Positions 47,051 to 55,586 of a stretch of DNA of 64,000 nt are shown here, piece after piece. Position 1 is the first letter of the stretch; each line of letters begins with the position of its first letter. The DNA is from Miltoncostaea sp036826475. Lineage in GTDB: Bacteria > Actinomycetota > Thermoleophilia > Miltoncostaeales > Miltoncostaeaceae. Location: contig DAISWG010000004.1 of assembly GCA_036826475.1 (NCBI GenBank), positions 1 through 64,000 of the forward strand. Reading direction: 5' to 3'. Under the pieces are notes generated by a model. The model was not told the origin of the DNA. It did no database searches and was given only the letters and a program-made list of their open reading frames with translations. A program made the translations under genes and the position numbers.

Positions 47051-48106
47051 ATGAGCGTGATCGAGTCCATCCGCGGGGTCCTGTGGGCCCGCCGGCACCG
47101 ACCGGACCAGATGGCGATCGTGATGGGGGCCTCGCACGAGCGCTTCCCGCCGCAGGCGCTCCTGCGCGAGGCGGCGCTCGCCGAGAAGGCGGGATTCGAC
47201 GGGGTCGCCTGCTCCGACCACCTCACGCCGTGGTGGGTCCCGGGCGGCCTCGCGCCCGCCCACTGCGGCAACGCGTGGGTGTGGCTCGGCGCCGCGTCGC
47301 AGGCCACGTCGCGCATCGCGCTCGGCACGGGCGTGACGGGCGTCGTGCACCGGTACAACCCGGTGGTGGTCGCCCAGCAGGTCGCCACCCTGGAGGCCCT
47401 GGCGCCGGGGCGGCGTTCCTGGGCGTGGGCTCCAGCGAGGCGATGGACGAGGTGCCGGCGGGCATGGCATGGCCCGACACCGCCGAGCAGCTCCAGCGCA
47501 CGGCGGAGGCGCTCGAGATCATCGTGCGCCTGCTCGACGGCGAGACGCTCGACTTCCAGGGCGTCTACTTCACGACCCGCGGCGCGCGGCTCTACGACCG
47601 GCCGCCCCGGCGCCCGCCGGTGATCGTGTCGGCGTTCCACGAGCAGATCGCGGAGGTGTCCGGGCAGCTCGCCGACGGCGTCTGGACGCTCGGCAGCCCG
47701 ACGACCGCGCCGGCGGTGATCGCCGCCTACCGCAGGGGCGCGGAGAAGGCGGGCCGCGAGGCCGGCGAGATCTGGCTCCAGGCGCTGGCGGCGACCGGCG
47801 AGGACGACGACGCGGCGCTCCGGGGCAGCCGCGAGTGGAAGCCCGCGCTCGTCCCCGAGCTCTACACCGACGACATCCACGCGACCGACGCGATCCAGGT
47901 GAGGGGGGAGGACGTCCCCGACGGGCGGTTCACCCGCGCCAACCTGGTGTCGGCCGACCCCGACGCCCACGTCGCCAAGCTGAGGCTCCTCGGGGGGCTG
48001 GGCGCGACCGGCGTCGTGGTGGTCAACGCCTCCGGGAACGACCCGGAGGGGCTCATCCGGCTGTACGGGGGCCGAGGTGCTCCCCCGCCTGCGCGACGGA
48101 GGGTAG
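47051..48106 (+). pseudogene. F420-dependent LLM-class oxidoreductase, broken by two compensating frameshifts
   Basis: As a continuous gene it would be 351 residues. N-terminal part from the ATG at 47051 (IVMGASHERFPP, FDGVACSDHLTPWW, ALGTGVTGVVHRYNPVVVAQQ) up to about 47410, where one base is missing in GGGGCGGCG. The frame then shifts to give FLGVGSSEAMDEVPAG through to GLIRLYG, and one extra G in the run at 48067-48071 shifts it back to end AEVLPRLRDGG and stop TAG at 48104-48106. Net change is zero, so both ends are in the same frame. The family resembles the F420-dependent glucose-6-phosphate dehydrogenase group (LLM flavin-type TIM barrel). Sequencing error in G-rich runs is the likeliest cause; a true pseudogene is possible. 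Confidence 0.78.
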
Positions 48107-48145
48107 GACGGGGGCGCGCCGCATCCGGCGGCGCCCCCGGGCCGG

Positions 48146-48601
48146 TCAGCCGGCGGAGACCTCCCCGCGCCACGCACCCGTCTCACGGCCGCGCGACTCG
48201 ATCATCTCCTTGAAGCGCTCCAGGTCCTTGCGCACCTGGCGCCGGGCGAGGCCGACGGCGTCGGCCGCCTTCTCGACCAGGCCCTCGGCCTCGGTGTCCA
48301 TCACGACCATGATCTGGGTCGCGTCCTCCGACAGCCGGTGGAAGTCGACGGCGCCGGCGTGCTTCGGGCCCTCCGTGGTCGTCCACGCCACGCGGGTGTC
48401 GGGGATCTGCTCCGTGATCACCGCGTCGAACTCCTCCGTGCGCCCGGCGGCCGAGACCGTCCAGTGCAGGTGCGTGTCGTCGACCTGCCGGATCTCGTCG
48501 ACGGTCTCCATGAACGAGGGGAACTCCTCGAACTGGGTCCACTGGTTGTACGCGGTCGAGACGGGGACCCCGACCTCGATGGACTCCTCGATCTGCGACA
48601 T
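48146..48601 (-). CDS. SRPBCC-family protein (polyketide cyclase/dehydrase-like)
   Basis: 151 residues from the ATG at 48601, with a GGAGGAG ribosome site. The START-like fold is seen: IEVGVPVSTAYNQWTQFEEFPSF, VDEIRQVDDTHLHWTVSAAGR, EEFDAVITEQIPDTRVAWTT (read in pieces) and a C-terminal helix (KDLERFKEMIESRG). These proteins bind hydrophobic small molecules in a deep cavity; those closest in style are stress-induced cyclase/dehydrase-like proteins. Ligand unknown. Divergent from the flavoprotein gene at 48732. Confidence 0.86.
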   Translation of the reverse strand: MSQIEESIEVGVPVSTAYNQWTQFEEFPSFMETVDEIRQVDDTHLHWTVSAAGRTEEFDAVITEQIPDTRVAWTTTEGPKHAGAVDFHRLSEDATQIMVVMDTEAEGLVEKAADAVGLARRQVRKDLERFKEMIESRGRETGAWRGEVSAG

Positions 48602-48731
48602 GCGGAAGCTCCTCCCGGCGTCGTTTCGTGTGCCGATGGGGCGGTACCCGGGCCCATCGCGCCGTAACGGGGACCGGGAGGGCGCACCGCCCGGCGGGTT
48701 GCGCCGCGCGGAGAACCGGGTACGGCGGGCC

Positions 48732-49910
48732 GTGGACCGGGATCGCATCGTCATCGTGGGCGCCGGCCCGGCGGGCCTGTCCGCCGCGCGGGGTTACCGG
48801 GCCGCCGGGGGCCGCGCCCCCGTCGTGATCCTGACGGCCGAGCCACACGCGCCGTACCGGCGGCCGCCGCTCACCAAGGAGTTCCTGCGGGGCCGGATCC
48901 CACCGGAGGAGCTGCCGATCGAGGGCGACGCGTGGTTCGTCCGCCACGACGTCGAGCTGCGGACGGCGACGCCCGTGGCCGCCCTGCGGCCGGGCGACCG
49001 CGAGGTGGTCCTGAAGGACGGCGGGCGCCTCGCATACCGGGAGTGCGTGCTGTGCACCGGCTCGGAGGCGGTGCGGCCGCCGCTCCCCGGCGCCCACCTC
49101 CCCGCCGTGCACGTCATCCGCACCCGCGACGACTCGGCCGCCGTGGCCGGGGCCGTCCGGGCCGGGACGCGCGTCGTGGTGATCGGCTCCGGCTTCGTGG
49201 GCTGCGAGGCCGCCGCCTCGCTGGCGATGCGCGGCGCGCAGGTCACGGTGGTCACCCCGGAGCCGGCGCCGCAGGCGCAGCGGCTCGGCGCACGGGTGGG
49301 CGGCCTGCTCCGCGCGTGGCTGGAGGAGGCGGGCTGCGACGTCCGCTGCGGCACCGCCGTGTCGGCGATCCGTCCCGAGGGCGCCGCCCTGCGCGTGGTG
49401 GCGGAGGGCGGCGGCGGGGTGCCGTGCGACCGCGTCGTGCTCGGCACCGGGGCCCGGCCGCGGGTGGCGCTCGCGGAGCGGGCGGGCCTGGCGGTCGTGG
49501 ACGGCGCGATCCCGGTCGACCACGCGATGCGCGCGTCGGCCGGCGGCGTCCGCTGCGCGGGCGACGTCGCCCTGGCCCACAACACCGCCGCCGGGAGGCG
49601 CCTTCGCGTCGGGCACTGGGGCGATGCCCTCGCCCAGGGCGAGGTCGCCGGCCGCGCGATCGCCGGCGAGGACGCGCGCTGGGACGCGGTGCCCGGGTTC
49701 TGGTCGACCATCGGCGGCCGCACGCTGAAGCAGCGCGCCTGGGGCGACGGCTGGGACGACGTGCGCGTCGAGGCCGCCGGCGGCGGCTTCACCGCCTGGT
49801 ACGGCCGCGAGGGGCGCCTGGTGGGGGTCCTGACGCACGGGCGCGACCGGGACTACGACCGCGGCGGCGGGCTCGTCGCCGCCGGCGCCCCCTTCCCGCC
49901 GTCTGCGTAG
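48732..49910 (+). CDS. ferredoxin-reductase-type FAD/NAD(P)H oxidoreductase
   Basis: 392 residues from a GTG at 48732. Two dinucleotide-binding motifs: IVIVGAGPAGLSAARG (FAD) and VVVIGSGFVGCEAAASLA (NADH). Also PYRRPPLTKEFL, CTGSEAVRPPLPG, RCAGDVALAHN near the C-terminal FAD contact and GHWGDALAQGEVAG. This is the layout of oxygenase-coupled ferredoxin/rubredoxin reductases. The electron acceptor is not encoded next door. C-terminal region (WSTIGGRTLKQRAWG) is typical of the actinobacterial subgroup. Confidence 0.88.
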   Translation: MDRDRIVIVGAGPAGLSAARGYRAAGGRAPVVILTAEPHAPYRRPPLTKEFLRGRIPPEELPIEGDAWFVRHDVELRTATPVAALRPGDREVVLKDGGRLAYRECVLCTGSEAVRPPLPGAHLPAVHVIRTRDDSAAVAGAVRAGTRVVVIGSGFVGCEAAASLAMRGAQVTVVTPEPAPQAQRLGARVGGLLRAWLEEAGCDVRCGTAVSAIRPEGAALRVVAEGGGGVPCDRVVLGTGARPRVALAERAGLAVVDGAIPVDHAMRASAGGVRCAGDVALAHNTAAGRRLRVGHWGDALAQGEVAGRAIAGEDARWDAVPGFWSTIGGRTLKQRAWGDGWDDVRVEAAGGGFTAWYGREGRLVGVLTHGRDRDYDRGGGLVAAGAPFPPSA

Positions 49911-49938
49911 GAGCGGACCGGGCCCGACCGGGCGCCGG

Positions 49939-50382
49939 TCAGTCCACCGGCAGGCGCACCTCGGTGGTGGACGTCGCGCCGGGGGTGTCGCGTTTGGTGC
50001 GGGCCTCGTCGCGGTGGCGGACGCCGCCCGTCAGCTCGTTGCGCACCCGTTCCTCCACCCGGCGCACCGGCTCCAGCAGGTGGGCCCGGAACTCGTCGAC
50101 GACCTGATAGGTCCAGCGTCCCTCGGCGGCGTCGCGGCCGGCGGCGTCCGAGCGCACGAGCGCCGCCAGCTCGCCATGACCCGCGGCATCCAGGAGCTCG
50201 GCGGCCTCGAGCATCATCTCGTGGCCGTGGCCGGCGGCGTGGTGCGCGTCGAGCAACGCCCCGAACGACCGCTCGATCCACTCCGCCGCCACCTCGAGCC
50301 GGTGCGCGGCGCGCAGCGTGGCGCCGTCGATCGCGTCGACGCCCTCCGCCGGGTCGACCACTCGTCTCGGACCGTCACCCAT
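49939..50382 (-). CDS. hypothetical helical protein
   Basis: 147 residues from the ATG at 50382. Mostly helical with His-rich patches (LDAHHAAGHGHEMMLEAAELLDAAGHGE, read in two parts) that could coordinate a metal, and a disordered charged C terminus (RHRDEARTKRDTPG). No domain recognised. On the minus strand between the flavoprotein and the DJ-1-like gene, with 28 and 113 bases to them. Confidence 0.62.
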   Translation of the reverse strand: MGDGPRRVVDPAEGVDAIDGATLRAAHRLEVAAEWIERSFGALLDAHHAAGHGHEMMLEAAELLDAAGHGELAALVRSDAAGRDAAEGRWTYQVVDEFRAHLLEPVRRVEERVRNELTGGVRHRDEARTKRDTPGATSTTEVRLPVD

Positions 50383-50495
50383 CGCCGCTCCGGTGCCCGC
50401 CCGGCGCCGCCGTGAAACGGCCCGCCGCACCCGTTTCCAGGTCCCCCACGGGGGTACCGGTCGCTGTCACCGACGATGAGATCCAGGAGGACGGA

Positions 50496-51059
50496 ATGAG
50501 CGACGAGATCCAGGGCAGGCGCATCGCGTTCCTCGCGACGGACGGCGTGGAGCGGGTCGAGCTGGTGCGGCCGTGGGAGGCCGTCGAGGCGGCGGGCGGG
50601 TCGCCGACGCTGATCTCGCTGGAGCGCGGCTCCATCCGGTCGTTCGACCACCTCGACCCCTCCGAGGAGTTCACGGTCGACATGACCGCCTCCGAGGCCG
50701 ACGCCGCGCAGTTCGACGGGCTGGTGCTGCCGGGCGGGGTCGCGAACCCCGATCTCCTGCGCACCGACGCGGACGTGCAGCGCTTCGTCCGCGATGTCGT
50801 CGAGCGGGGCACGCCGGTGGCGGTGATCTGCCACGGCCCGTGGACGCTCATCGACGCGGGCGTCGTGGACGGCCGCACCCTCACGTCGTGGCCGACGCTG
50901 CGCACCGACCTCACCAACGCCGGGGCGCACTGGGTGGACGAGGAGGTCCACGTCGACAACGGCCTCGTGTCGAGCCGCAAGCCGGACGACCTGCCGGCGT
51001 TCTGCATGAAGATGATCGAGGAGTTCGCCGAGGGCCGTCACGCCGAGCAGGCGGCCTGA
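50496..51059 (+). CDS. DJ-1/PfpI family protein
   Basis: 187 residues from the ATG at 50496, with a good AGGAGG site. DJ-1/PfpI fold: RRIAFLATDGVERVELVRP, LVLPGGVANPDLLR and the nucleophile elbow AVICHGPWTL, whose Cys is in place, plus EEVHVDNGLVSSRKPDDL. The family includes proteases, glyoxalase III-like and stress chaperones; this one is like the bacterial PfpI/YraA general stress type. Its 3' end overlaps the convergent glycosyltransferase gene by 22 bases. Confidence 0.9.
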   Translation: MSDEIQGRRIAFLATDGVERVELVRPWEAVEAAGGSPTLISLERGSIRSFDHLDPSEEFTVDMTASEADAAQFDGLVLPGGVANPDLLRTDADVQRFVRDVVERGTPVAVICHGPWTLIDAGVVDGRTLTSWPTLRTDLTNAGAHWVDEEVHVDNGLVSSRKPDDLPAFCMKMIEEFAEGRHAEQAA

Positions 51060-52699
51060 CCCTCCAGGCGGAGCCGCTCGGCGAGCGGAGGGCGCTCGTC
51101 GAGCGGCACGTCCCTCACCGTCCACCCGCCTCCGGAGGCGGGTGAGCGCATCCGGCCGGCGGCGAACCCCTCCCACACCTCGGCGGGCAGCCCGCGCCGC
51201 AGGCCGGCGCCCATGACCGCCATCGCCATCGCCCCCAGCTCGCGGAGGGGCTGGTGCCGGTTCTGGCGCGTCCCCAGATCGACCTGCGCGAGGGCGTCCA
51301 GTCCGCGCAGCGCGAGCGCGTCGAGCAGCATCGACGTCTCGATGCCGTAGCCCACCGGGAAGGGGATCGCCTCGAGCAGATCGCGGCGGGCCGCCTGCTC
51401 CCCCGCCAGCGGCTGCGCCAGCCCGCCGAGCTCGGGCGCGAGGATCGCGAGGAGCGGGCGGGCGACCAGCTCGGTCACGCGGCCGCCCTCGTCGGGCAGC
51501 ACCGCGCCGCCCGCGCGCAGCGGCCGGCGGAACGCCCCCTTCACCAGCGCCACCCCGGGATCGTCGATGAGCGGCCCCAGCAGCCCGGTGACGAACGACG
51601 CGTCGAAGTCGGCGGTGTCGGCGTCGACGTAGGCCACCACGTCGCCCTCCGTCGCCGCCAGGCCGCGCCACATGGCATCGCCCTTCCCGCGGCACGGGCC
51701 GGCGTCGGGCAGCACGTCCGACTCCTGCACCACCCGTGCGCCGTGGGCGCGCGCCACCCGCGCGGTGCCGTCGCGCGACGCCGCGTCGACCACCAGCAGC
51801 TCGTCGACCAGCCCCATCCGCTCCAGCGGCGCGATGGCGTCGATGATGGCGCCGATCGTGCCGGCCACCTCCCGCGCGGGCACGATCACCGACACCGTCC
51901 CGCGCTTGCGCGCCGCGAGCTCCCCCGGGTCCCAGTCGGCGGCGCGGTAGGAGCGCCGGCCGGCCCAGTCGTCGAGGCGCAGGTCGGCCGCCAGCCCGTG
52001 GCGGGCGCGGCCGTCGGTGCGGCCGGAGGTCACCACGCGCACCTCGCGCGAGCGGACGATCGGCACGCCGCGCTCCTCGAGGCTCCGCTCCAGGGCCCGG
52101 TCCTCCAGCGCCGCCAGCGGCTGCAGCCCGCCCGCCGTCCGGTACGCGGCCGCAGTGAGGCCCATCGACGCGCCGCTGAAGAACGGGTGCCCGTCGGCGC
52201 CGGCGCCGGCGGCCTCCGCCCTCGCCTCCAGCCGCAGCGCGCGCCGCCGCAGCAGCTCGTCCTCGGCGTCGACCTCGATCAGCCCGCCCACCGCCCGGGC
52301 CCCGGCGGCGACCAGATCCAGCTGACGGCGGAGCCAGTCGCGCCGGGGCCGCGAGTCGGCGTCGGTGGAGGCGATGAGCCCGTCGGGCCGGCCGACCGCC
52401 TCGAGGCGCGCGGCGGCCTCGTCCATCCCGCGGCGGCGGGCGGCGCCCGCCCCCGGCACCTCGGCGGCGAGCACGCGCAGCCGCAGCCCGGGGTGGCGGC
52501 GGGCGGCGGTCAGCGCCCGGTCGGCGGTGGCGTCGGTGCAGCGGTCGAGCACGAGGATCACCTCGACGTGGGCGGCGGGGACGCCCTCCTGCGCCGCCAG
52601 CGCGTCGATGCACGCGACGATCCGGTCCTCCTCGTCGTGCGCGGGGACCACCACGCAGGCGCGCAGGCACGGCTCGGGCGCGGGGAGGGGCCCGGTCAC
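51038..52699 (-). CDS. two-domain family 2 glycosyltransferase, C-terminal half like glucosyl-3-phosphoglycerate synthase
   Basis: 553 residues from the GTG at 52699, which overlaps the methyltransferase stop (GTGA). Domain 1 (about 10-245) is a GT2: VVVPAHDEEDRIVACIDAL, LVLDRCTD, IASTDADSRP and FFSGASMGL. Domain 2 (about 265-530) matches the GpgS pattern: VSVIVPAREVAGTIG, LVVDAASRDGT, GKGDAMWRGLAAT, VAYVDADTADFD, GRVTELVARPLL and FPVGYGIETSMLLDAL. GpgS makes glucosyl-3-phosphoglycerate from NDP-glucose and 3-phosphoglycerate. A two-headed fusion is unusual; one half may extend the sugar that the other half starts. It is the last gene of the five-activity operon starting at 55557. Confidence 0.85.
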   Translation of the reverse strand: MTGPLPAPEPCLRACVVVPAHDEEDRIVACIDALAAQEGVPAAHVEVILVLDRCTDATADRALTAARRHPGLRLRVLAAEVPGAGAARRRGMDEAAARLEAVGRPDGLIASTDADSRPRRDWLRRQLDLVAAGARAVGGLIEVDAEDELLRRRALRLEARAEAAGAGADGHPFFSGASMGLTAAAYRTAGGLQPLAALEDRALERSLEERGVPIVRSREVRVVTSGRTDGRARHGLAADLRLDDWAGRRSYRAADWDPGELAARKRGTVSVIVPAREVAGTIGAIIDAIAPLERMGLVDELLVVDAASRDGTARVARAHGARVVQESDVLPDAGPCRGKGDAMWRGLAATEGDVVAYVDADTADFDASFVTGLLGPLIDDPGVALVKGAFRRPLRAGGAVLPDEGGRVTELVARPLLAILAPELGGLAQPLAGEQAARRDLLEAIPFPVGYGIETSMLLDALALRGLDALAQVDLGTRQNRHQPLRELGAMAMAVMGAGLRRGLPAEVWEGFAAGRMRSPASGGGWTVRDVPLDERPPLAERLRLEGQAACSA

Positions 52700-53271
52700 G
52701 GCCGGTCCCAGCGGTCCAGGCGGTAGTCGCGGGTCCGAGCCGACACCGCGTGCACGAGCCCGTCCGCCCGGGCCCCGATCGCGTCGTGCACGGCGTCGCC
52801 GCCCTGCGGGTCGTGCCGGACCGGCCCGCGCCAGTGCACGGCCAGCAGGCTGCCTCCCGGCGCCAGGGCGTCGCGCAGGGCGTCCCAGCCGCGCGCGAGG
52901 AGCGCGGCGTCCCAGTAGTAGAGGACCTCCGACGCCACGATCAGGTCGAACGGGCCGTCCGGCATCTCGTCCGGCAGCGCCCGCCGCTCCACCGTCACGC
53001 CGGGCGCGCCCGCCAGGCGCTCGCGCGCGCGGGCCACCGCGGACGCCGCCACGTCGACCGCGAGCAGCCGGTCGCAGCGCTCGGCCAGCCGCGCCGTGAG
53101 GACGCCGATGGAGCAGCCCACCTCCAGGCCGCGGCCGAACCGGCGGTCGCCCAGCGCCGCCATCGTCCGGTCGTACTTGGCGCGTTCGTACGGGCTGGTG
53201 GCGAACCCCCAGGGATCCTCGTCGGCGGCGTAGAGCGCATCGAAGTAGGCGGCGCCCATCCGCGTCCTCAC
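52696..53271 (-). CDS. NodS-like SAM-dependent methyltransferase
   Basis: 191 residues from the GTG at 53271, overlapping the stop of the deacetylase/dehydrogenase gene (GTGA); an ATG four codons later is an alternative. NodS-type opening YFDALYAADEDPWGFATSP, read in parts, then RAKYDRTMAAL, GLEVGCSIGVLTARLAE (SAM loop), LLAVDVAASAVARA, VASEVLYYWD and LLAVHWRGPVRHDP. NodS N-methylates the deacetylated terminal glucosamine of Nod factors; relatives methylate other sugar or amine acceptors. With a NodB-like deacetylase just upstream, an amine produced by deacetylation is a plausible substrate. Confidence 0.86.
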   Translation of the reverse strand: MRTRMGAAYFDALYAADEDPWGFATSPYERAKYDRTMAALGDRRFGRGLEVGCSIGVLTARLAERCDRLLAVDVAASAVARARERLAGAPGVTVERRALPDEMPDGPFDLIVASEVLYYWDAALLARGWDALRDALAPGGSLLAVHWRGPVRHDPQGGDAVHDAIGARADGLVHAVSARTRDYRLDRWDRP

Positions 53272-54889
53272 GACCGGCGCTCCAGCTCCGCCCGGCCCAG
53301 CCGCGCCACCATCGGATCCAGGCGGTGCTGGAGCAGGAACAGGTCCAGGTCGCGCCGGCAGCGGTCCAGGTGACCGCCGTCCACCAGCGGCCGCGAGCCC
53401 GCGGCGCGGCCGGCCTCGTCCACGATGGTCCGGCACGCGTCCGCCACCGCCGCCCGCAGCTGCACCGACATGGCCCGGAGGTCGGCGCCCGGGTCGGCGG
53501 CGACCCGCGCCGCCGCCTCCAGCCAGCGGTCGATGGTCGCCACGGCCCCCATGATGCGGCCGGCCGCCAAGGCTTCCAGGTCACCCACCGCGGGCCGGCC
53601 CGCCAGGGCCCCGAGCGCCGCGTCGGCGGCGCGGTCCGCGATGCCGGCCCAGCACGCCGCGGTGCGGATCGCGTCGCGCGAGAACCAGGGCTCGCGCACC
53701 AGCTCGCCGGGGGCGCCGAGCACGGCGAGCACGCGGGCGTCGTCGAACCGCACGTGATGGCTCTCCGCCGTCCGAAGGCCCGACCCGCGGTACCAGTCGC
53801 GATCGATCCGGACGCCCTCGGACAGGTCGACCAGCGCGAGCGCCGGCCGGCCGGCGCGGTCCCGCGCGGTCACCAGCGCCCGGTCGATGCCCCCCGCGCC
53901 GGAGCAGAAGACCTTGTCGCCCGCGATCCGGCGGTCGCCGGCCGGCCCGAGCAGCACCGCGGGCGGCCCCTCCCCCGGGAGCGGGTCGGCGCCCCACACG
54001 CCCATGCGGCGGTCGCCGGCCGCGACGGCCGCCAGCTCCTCGCCGCGCAGCGGCTCCGGCGCGAGCAGCGCGACCCGCNNNNNNNNNNGTTCAGGTGCCC
54101 GTCCAGGATGCGCGCCACCGATCCATCCGCGCGCGCGACCCGCCGCACCAGGGCCCACTCCTCGCCCGGCGTCGGCGCCGGCCGCGCCCCCGGCACCGTG
54201 GCCGCCGTCACGCCGGCGCGCTCCAGCAGCCGCATGGCCCCCTCCGGGAAGGCCGGCGGCGCGGCGTCGCGCATCGCCGCGCCGGCGGCGACCACGGCCA
54301 GCGCGTCGCCCAGCGACGCGGGCCCGGCGTCCCATCCCCGCGCGCGGATGGCGGCGCAGAGCGGCGCGATGAGCCGGACGGTCTCCCGGCAGTCGTCGCG
54401 CAGGGCACCGGGGCCGAGGCCGTCGTGCATCAGCACCATCCCGCCGGGCGCCAGGTCGGAGACGAGGCCGGCGAGCATCGCCTCGGCCGGGTCGCCCCGC
54501 CAGTCGTGGGAGTCCGCGGTCCACCCGGTCACGTCCAGTCCGCGGGCGTCGGCGACGGCGGCCGTCCAGCGGGCCACATCGCCCCACGGCGTGCGCCAGC
54601 GCCGCGGCCGCACCCCCAGCCCGGCGAGGGCGGCGAGGGCGCGGTCGGTGTCGCGCTCCAGGTCGGCGCGCGTGCGCTCGCCGTGGCGCACGTGGTCCCA
54701 GGCGTGCAGCCCGACCTCGTGCCCCTCGGCCGCGATCCGCGCCATCACGTCCGGGTGCTCGAGGGCCCGCGGGCCCAGGACGAAGAACGTGGCCCGCGCC
54801 CCCTCAGCGGCCAGGGCGTCGAGCACGGCGGGGGTCCAGACGGGGTCGGGTCCGTCGTCGAAGCTGAGCTCCACCGCGACCCGGGTCAC
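53268..54889 (-). CDS. NodB-like polysaccharide deacetylase fused to an acyl-CoA dehydrogenase-like domain (interrupted by an assembly gap)
   Basis: Starts at the GTG at 54889, overlapping the HAD phosphatase stop. Residues 1 to about 215 form a complete NodB/CE4 deacetylase: ELSFDDGPDP, HEVGLHAWDHVRHG, RWRTPWGD, DSHDWRGD and MVLMHDG, so catalytic Asp, metal His and the rest are in place. From about residue 225 the frame runs on, with no stop, into an acyl-CoA dehydrogenase-like domain (MRLLERAGVTAATVPG, ARADGSVARILDGHLN, gap, RVALLAPEPLRGEEL, DKVFCSGAGGIDRAL, RTAESHHVRFDDARV, EAGRAAGSRPLVDGG). The 10 Ns at 54079-54088 are out of phase; the reading frame needs 8 or 11 bases (8 would read HLN-AVE-R). 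The missing stop between the two domains makes this a true or near-true fusion. Confidence 0.78.
54079..54088. other. assembly gap (10 N)
   Basis: Ten undetermined bases inside the deacetylase/dehydrogenase gene. Frame arithmetic on both sides requires a gap length of 2 modulo 3 (8, 11, ...), so 10 is a placeholder. Confidence 0.95.
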
Positions 54890-55557
54890 GCCAGCAGGTC
54901 CCGCTCCACGATCCCGCCGGCGGCCTCCTCCGGCGTGTCGAAGACCGCGACCGCACCCGCATCGAGCAGCTCCGCCCGGCAGTAGCCCCCGGTGAGGACC
55001 GTGACCGTGGGCACGCCGGCGGCGGCGGCCGCGCGGCAGTCCCAGATCGAGTCGCCGACCATCAGGGCCGGGCCGTCCCCGGCGCGCTCGAGCCCGGCCC
55101 GGATGAGGTCGGGGGACGGCTTCGTGGCGTCGACGTCCTCCGACGTGGTCCACCCGTCCACGAGGTCGCGGACGTCGAGGAGGTCGATGTAGCGCTCCGC
55201 CTCCTCGGGCTTGGCGGAGCTCGAGAGCACGACCGACCGGGCCCGCTCCGCCAGCGTCTCGAGCAGGAGCCGGGCCCCGGGCAGGACGGTGACCTCATCC
55301 ACCATCTCGCGGAAGGCGGCCGCCTCGGCCTCCCGCAGCCCGTCGCCGTGGCGCCGCTCGACCTCCTCGCCGGCCGCGGCGGTCACGAGCTGGTCGCCGC
55401 CCATCCCCACCAGGTGGTGCAGCACCCGGACCTCGCAGGTCACGCCGTAGCGGCGCATCGCCCGGAACCAGGCCAGCGCGTGCTGATAGTTGGAGTCGAC
55501 CAGCGTCCCGTCGATGTCGACGAGCGCCGCCCTCGGAGCGCTGCGGGATCCGGACAC
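54886..55557 (-). CDS. HAD-family phosphatase
   Basis: 223 residues from the GTG at 55557. HAD motifs: ALVDIDGTLVDSNYQH (nucleophile and acid Asp), VVLSSSAKPEEAERYI (motif II), KPSPDLIRAGLER (motif III Lys) and ALMVGDSIWDCRAAAAAG (motif IV). A helical cap between motifs I and II (MRRYGVTCEVRVLHHLVG) makes it a C1-cap enzyme like phosphoglycolate phosphatase. It is first in the operon with the deacetylase, methyltransferase and GpgS-like transferase. A sugar-phosphate or glucosyl-3-phosphoglycerate phosphatase role would fit, but this is inferred from context. Confidence 0.85.
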   Translation of the reverse strand: MSGSRSAPRAALVDIDGTLVDSNYQHALAWFRAMRRYGVTCEVRVLHHLVGMGGDQLVTAAAGEEVERRHGDGLREAEAAAFREMVDEVTVLPGARLLLETLAERARSVVLSSSAKPEEAERYIDLLDVRDLVDGWTTSEDVDATKPSPDLIRAGLERAGDGPALMVGDSIWDCRAAAAAGVPTVTVLTGGYCRAELLDAGAVAVFDTPEEAAGGIVERDLLA

Positions 55558-55586
55558 GACCGGCCAGTACCCGTCCGCCGGGCCCC

